DNA from: Saccoglossus kowalevskii
Lineage: Eukaryota > Hemichordata > Enteropneusta > Harrimaniidae
Assembly (NCBI RefSeq): GCF_000003605.2
Contig: NW_003130355.1
Coordinates: 597,794 to 609,032, forward strand
DNA: 11,239 nt
Direction of reading: 5' to 3'
The notes under the pieces were generated by a model, which was not told the origin of the DNA, ran no database searches, and saw only the letters and a program-made list of their open reading frames with translations. Positions 9,927 through 11,239 of the stretch are shown here, one piece after another (within the stretch, counting starts at the first letter, position 1; every line of letters starts with the position of its first letter). The position numbers were made by a program, and so were the translations under genes.

Positions 9927-10272
9927 TGTGTTAGTGGATGTACACAATGTAGCTGTCATATCTCATGTTAGTGGATGTACACAATGTAGCTGTCATATCT
10001 CATGTTAGTGGATGTACACAATGTAGCTGTCATATCTTGTGTTAGTGGATGTACACAATGTAGCTGTCATATCTCATGTTAGTGGATGTACACAATGTAG
10101 CTGTCATATCTCATGTTAGTGGATGTACACAATGTAGCTGTCATATCTTGTGTTAGTGGATGTACACAATGTAGCTGTCATATCTTATGTTAGTGGATGT
10201 ACACAATGTAGCTGTCATATCTCATGTTAGTGGATGTACACAATGTAGCTGTCATATCTTGTGTTAGTGGAT
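9903..10272. repeat. 111-bp trimer rhythm (G-C-C)
   Basis: G-class units (CTTGTG) recur every third unit at 268, 271, 274 and 277, separated by consensus units except for a T unit at 275. A shorter run of the same kind is at units 23, 26 and 29 (818-1076). The spacing of 111 bp is the start of a higher-order repeat, though it is short and imperfect. Confidence 0.55.
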
Positions 10273-10458
10273 GTACACAATGTAGCTGTCATATCTCATG
10301 TTAGTGGATGTACACAATGTAGCTGTCATATCTCATGTTAGTGGATGTACACAATGTAGCTGTCATATCTCATGTTAGTGGATGTACACAATGTAGCTGT
10401 CATATCTCATATTAGTGGATGTACACAATGTAGCTGTCATATCTTGTGTTAGTGGATA

Positions 10459-11239
10459 TACACAATGTAGCTGTCATATCTCATGTTAGTGGATATACAC
10501 AATGTAGCTGTCATATCTCATGTTAGTGGATGTACACAATGTAGCTGTCACATCTCATGTTAGTGGATGTACACAATGTAGCTGTCATATCTCATGTTAG
10601 TGGATATACACAATGTAGCTGTCATATCTCATGTTAGTGGATGTACACAATGTAGCTGTCATATCTCATGTTAGTGGATGTACACAATGTAGCTGTCACA
10701 TCTCATGTTAGTGGATGTACACAATGTAGCTGTCATATCTCATGTTAGTGGATGTACACAATGTAGCTGTCATATCTCATGTTAGTGGATGTACACAATG
10801 TAGCTGTCACATCTCATGTTAGTGGATGTACACAATGTAGCTGTCATATCTCATGTTAGTGGATGTACACAATGTAGCTGTCACATCTCATGTTAGTGGA
10901 TGTACACAATGTAGCTGTCATATCTCATGTTAGTGGATGTACACAATGTAGCTGTCATATCTCATGTTAGTGGATGTACACAATGTAGCTGTCATATCTC
11001 ATGTTAGTGGATGTACACAATGTAGCTGTCATATCTCATGTTAGTGGATGTACACAATGTAGCTGTCATATCTCATGTTAGTGGATGTACACAATGTAGC
11101 TGTCATATCTTATGTTAGTGGATGTACACAATGTAGCTGTCATATCTCATGTTAGTGGATGTACACAATGTAGCTGTCATATCTTGTGTTAGTGGATGTA
11201 CACAATGTAGCTGTCATATCTCATGTCAGTGGATGTACA
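10459..11239. repeat. Block B, copy 2, running off the right edge
   Basis: Matches 1078-1858 for 781 bp without a mismatch, at a distance of 9,381 bp. The match begins after 10458, where unit 283 starts with A and unit 30 with G, and is ended only by the window edge. Units 284 to 303 repeat the order of units 31 to 50, including iC H C iC, four H units in all and the S unit at 11198. The true copy probably extends beyond the window. Confidence 0.93.

Larger units (their letters stand above)
1..11239. repeat. 37-bp satellite array, 303 units
   Basis: The sequence is head-to-tail copies of a 37-bp unit, all in the same orientation, with no interruption. Unit 1 starts at 4 (GTACAC...) and unit 303 at 11198; 5 bases of unit 304 end the window. 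About 59% of units equal the consensus, and most others differ at one or two of bases 1, 20, 25, 26, 28 or 30. No gene is possible. The plus strand has TAG at bases 11-13 and 30-32, and the minus strand has one TAA and two TGA per unit. Because 37 leaves remainder 1 on division by 3, these stops cycle through every frame, so consensus units never leave more than about 93 nt between in-frame stops; single variants lacking a TAG lengthen this only to about 111 nt. There is no spacer, no unique insert and no CG dinucleotide. Whether it is centromeric, subtelomeric or interstitial cannot be told from the window. The identity of the unit with any named satellite is unknown to me. Confidence 0.98.

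Noticed and set aside
1-11239. CRISPR array
   Set aside because: The unit length is in the range of CRISPR repeats, but the copies are directly abutting with no spacers, and no cas gene is present.
1-11239. Protein-coding tandem repeat
   Set aside because: 37 is not a multiple of 3 and each unit has stops on both strands (TAG twice on plus; TAA and two TGA on minus), so no frame stays open beyond roughly 30 to 40 codons.
1-11239. Telomeric repeat, because of TTAGTGG in each unit
   Set aside because: It is one short motif per 37 bp, and neither TTAGGG nor TTAGGC occurs; this is not a telomere repeat.
1-11239. CENP-B box or other known centromere motif
   Set aside because: The CENP-B box needs CG dinucleotides and there is none. 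A centromeric role cannot be claimed from sequence alone.
1-11239. RNA genes, promoters, terminators or a Pumilio-type site at TGTACACA
   Set aside because: No tRNA, rRNA or T-run terminator pattern is present. TGTACACA lacks the U needed in the UGUANAUA core. A short 4-bp stem with CAA loop per unit is too weak to call an RNA structure.
1-11239. Assembly artefact or simulated repeat
   Set aside because: Ordered variant classes, duplications with unique boundaries and shared scars look like real satellite history. Collapse or copy-number error in the assembly still cannot be excluded without reads.

Overview
The whole 11,239-bp window is one uninterrupted tandem array (satellite/minisatellite) with a 37-bp unit. 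Reading it unit by unit gives 303 complete units plus 3 bases at the left edge and 5 at the right. The lengths add up exactly: 303 x 37, plus three 6-bp insertions, two 1-bp insertions and 8 edge bases. There is no unique sequence, gene, RNA gene or recognisable transposon body, and neither edge shows flanking DNA, so the array extends beyond the window at least on the right.

Unit numbering used throughout: unit 1 starts at position 4, and base 1 of a unit is the G of GTACAC. The consensus is G1 followed by four TA-led blocks: TACACAATG (2-10), TAGCTGTCA (11-19), TATCTCATGT (20-29) and TAGTGGATG (30-37, then G1 of the next unit). It is about 38% GC and contains no CG; I saw no CG in any variant either. 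About 178 of 303 units match the consensus exactly. The rest fall into a few recurrent classes: 'T' (C25T, 33 units), 'G' (C25T plus A26G, 30), 'A' (G28A, 20), 'H' (T20C, 15), 'i' (G1A, 12), 'S' (T30C, 4) and 'D' (T17A, 2). Private changes and three CATGTA insertions make up the remainder.

Layout. The order of variants is not random; it reveals large internal duplications. Block A (79-841) recurs exactly at 2225-2987. Block B (880-2173) recurs at 8929-9926 with a clean 8-unit deletion and one substitution, again from 10459 to the right edge without a mismatch, and partly at 6349-7015. Block C (4660-5195) recurs exactly at 5739-6274 and carries a 6-bp insertion with it. Smaller local amplifications are a 148-bp tetramer at 3445-3740 and a 111-bp trimer rhythm at 9903-10272. 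The stretch 6941-8755 differs from the rest: it holds every change at unit base 13 and both 1-bp insertions.

The most notable signal is the three 6-bp insertions. Each turns a TA into TACATGTA, at two different TA sites of the unit. This is the form expected of an excision footprint of a Tc1/Tc3-type transposon (TA target duplication plus CA and TG left from the element ends).

Organism: a long, CpG-free, homogenised satellite with higher-order duplications points to a eukaryotic nuclear genome. The Tc1/Tc3-type footprint would fit a nematode, but that is weak inference and no gene supports it. I found no evidence of an undescribed enzymatic or defence system. The interest lies in the structure and mutational history of the array.
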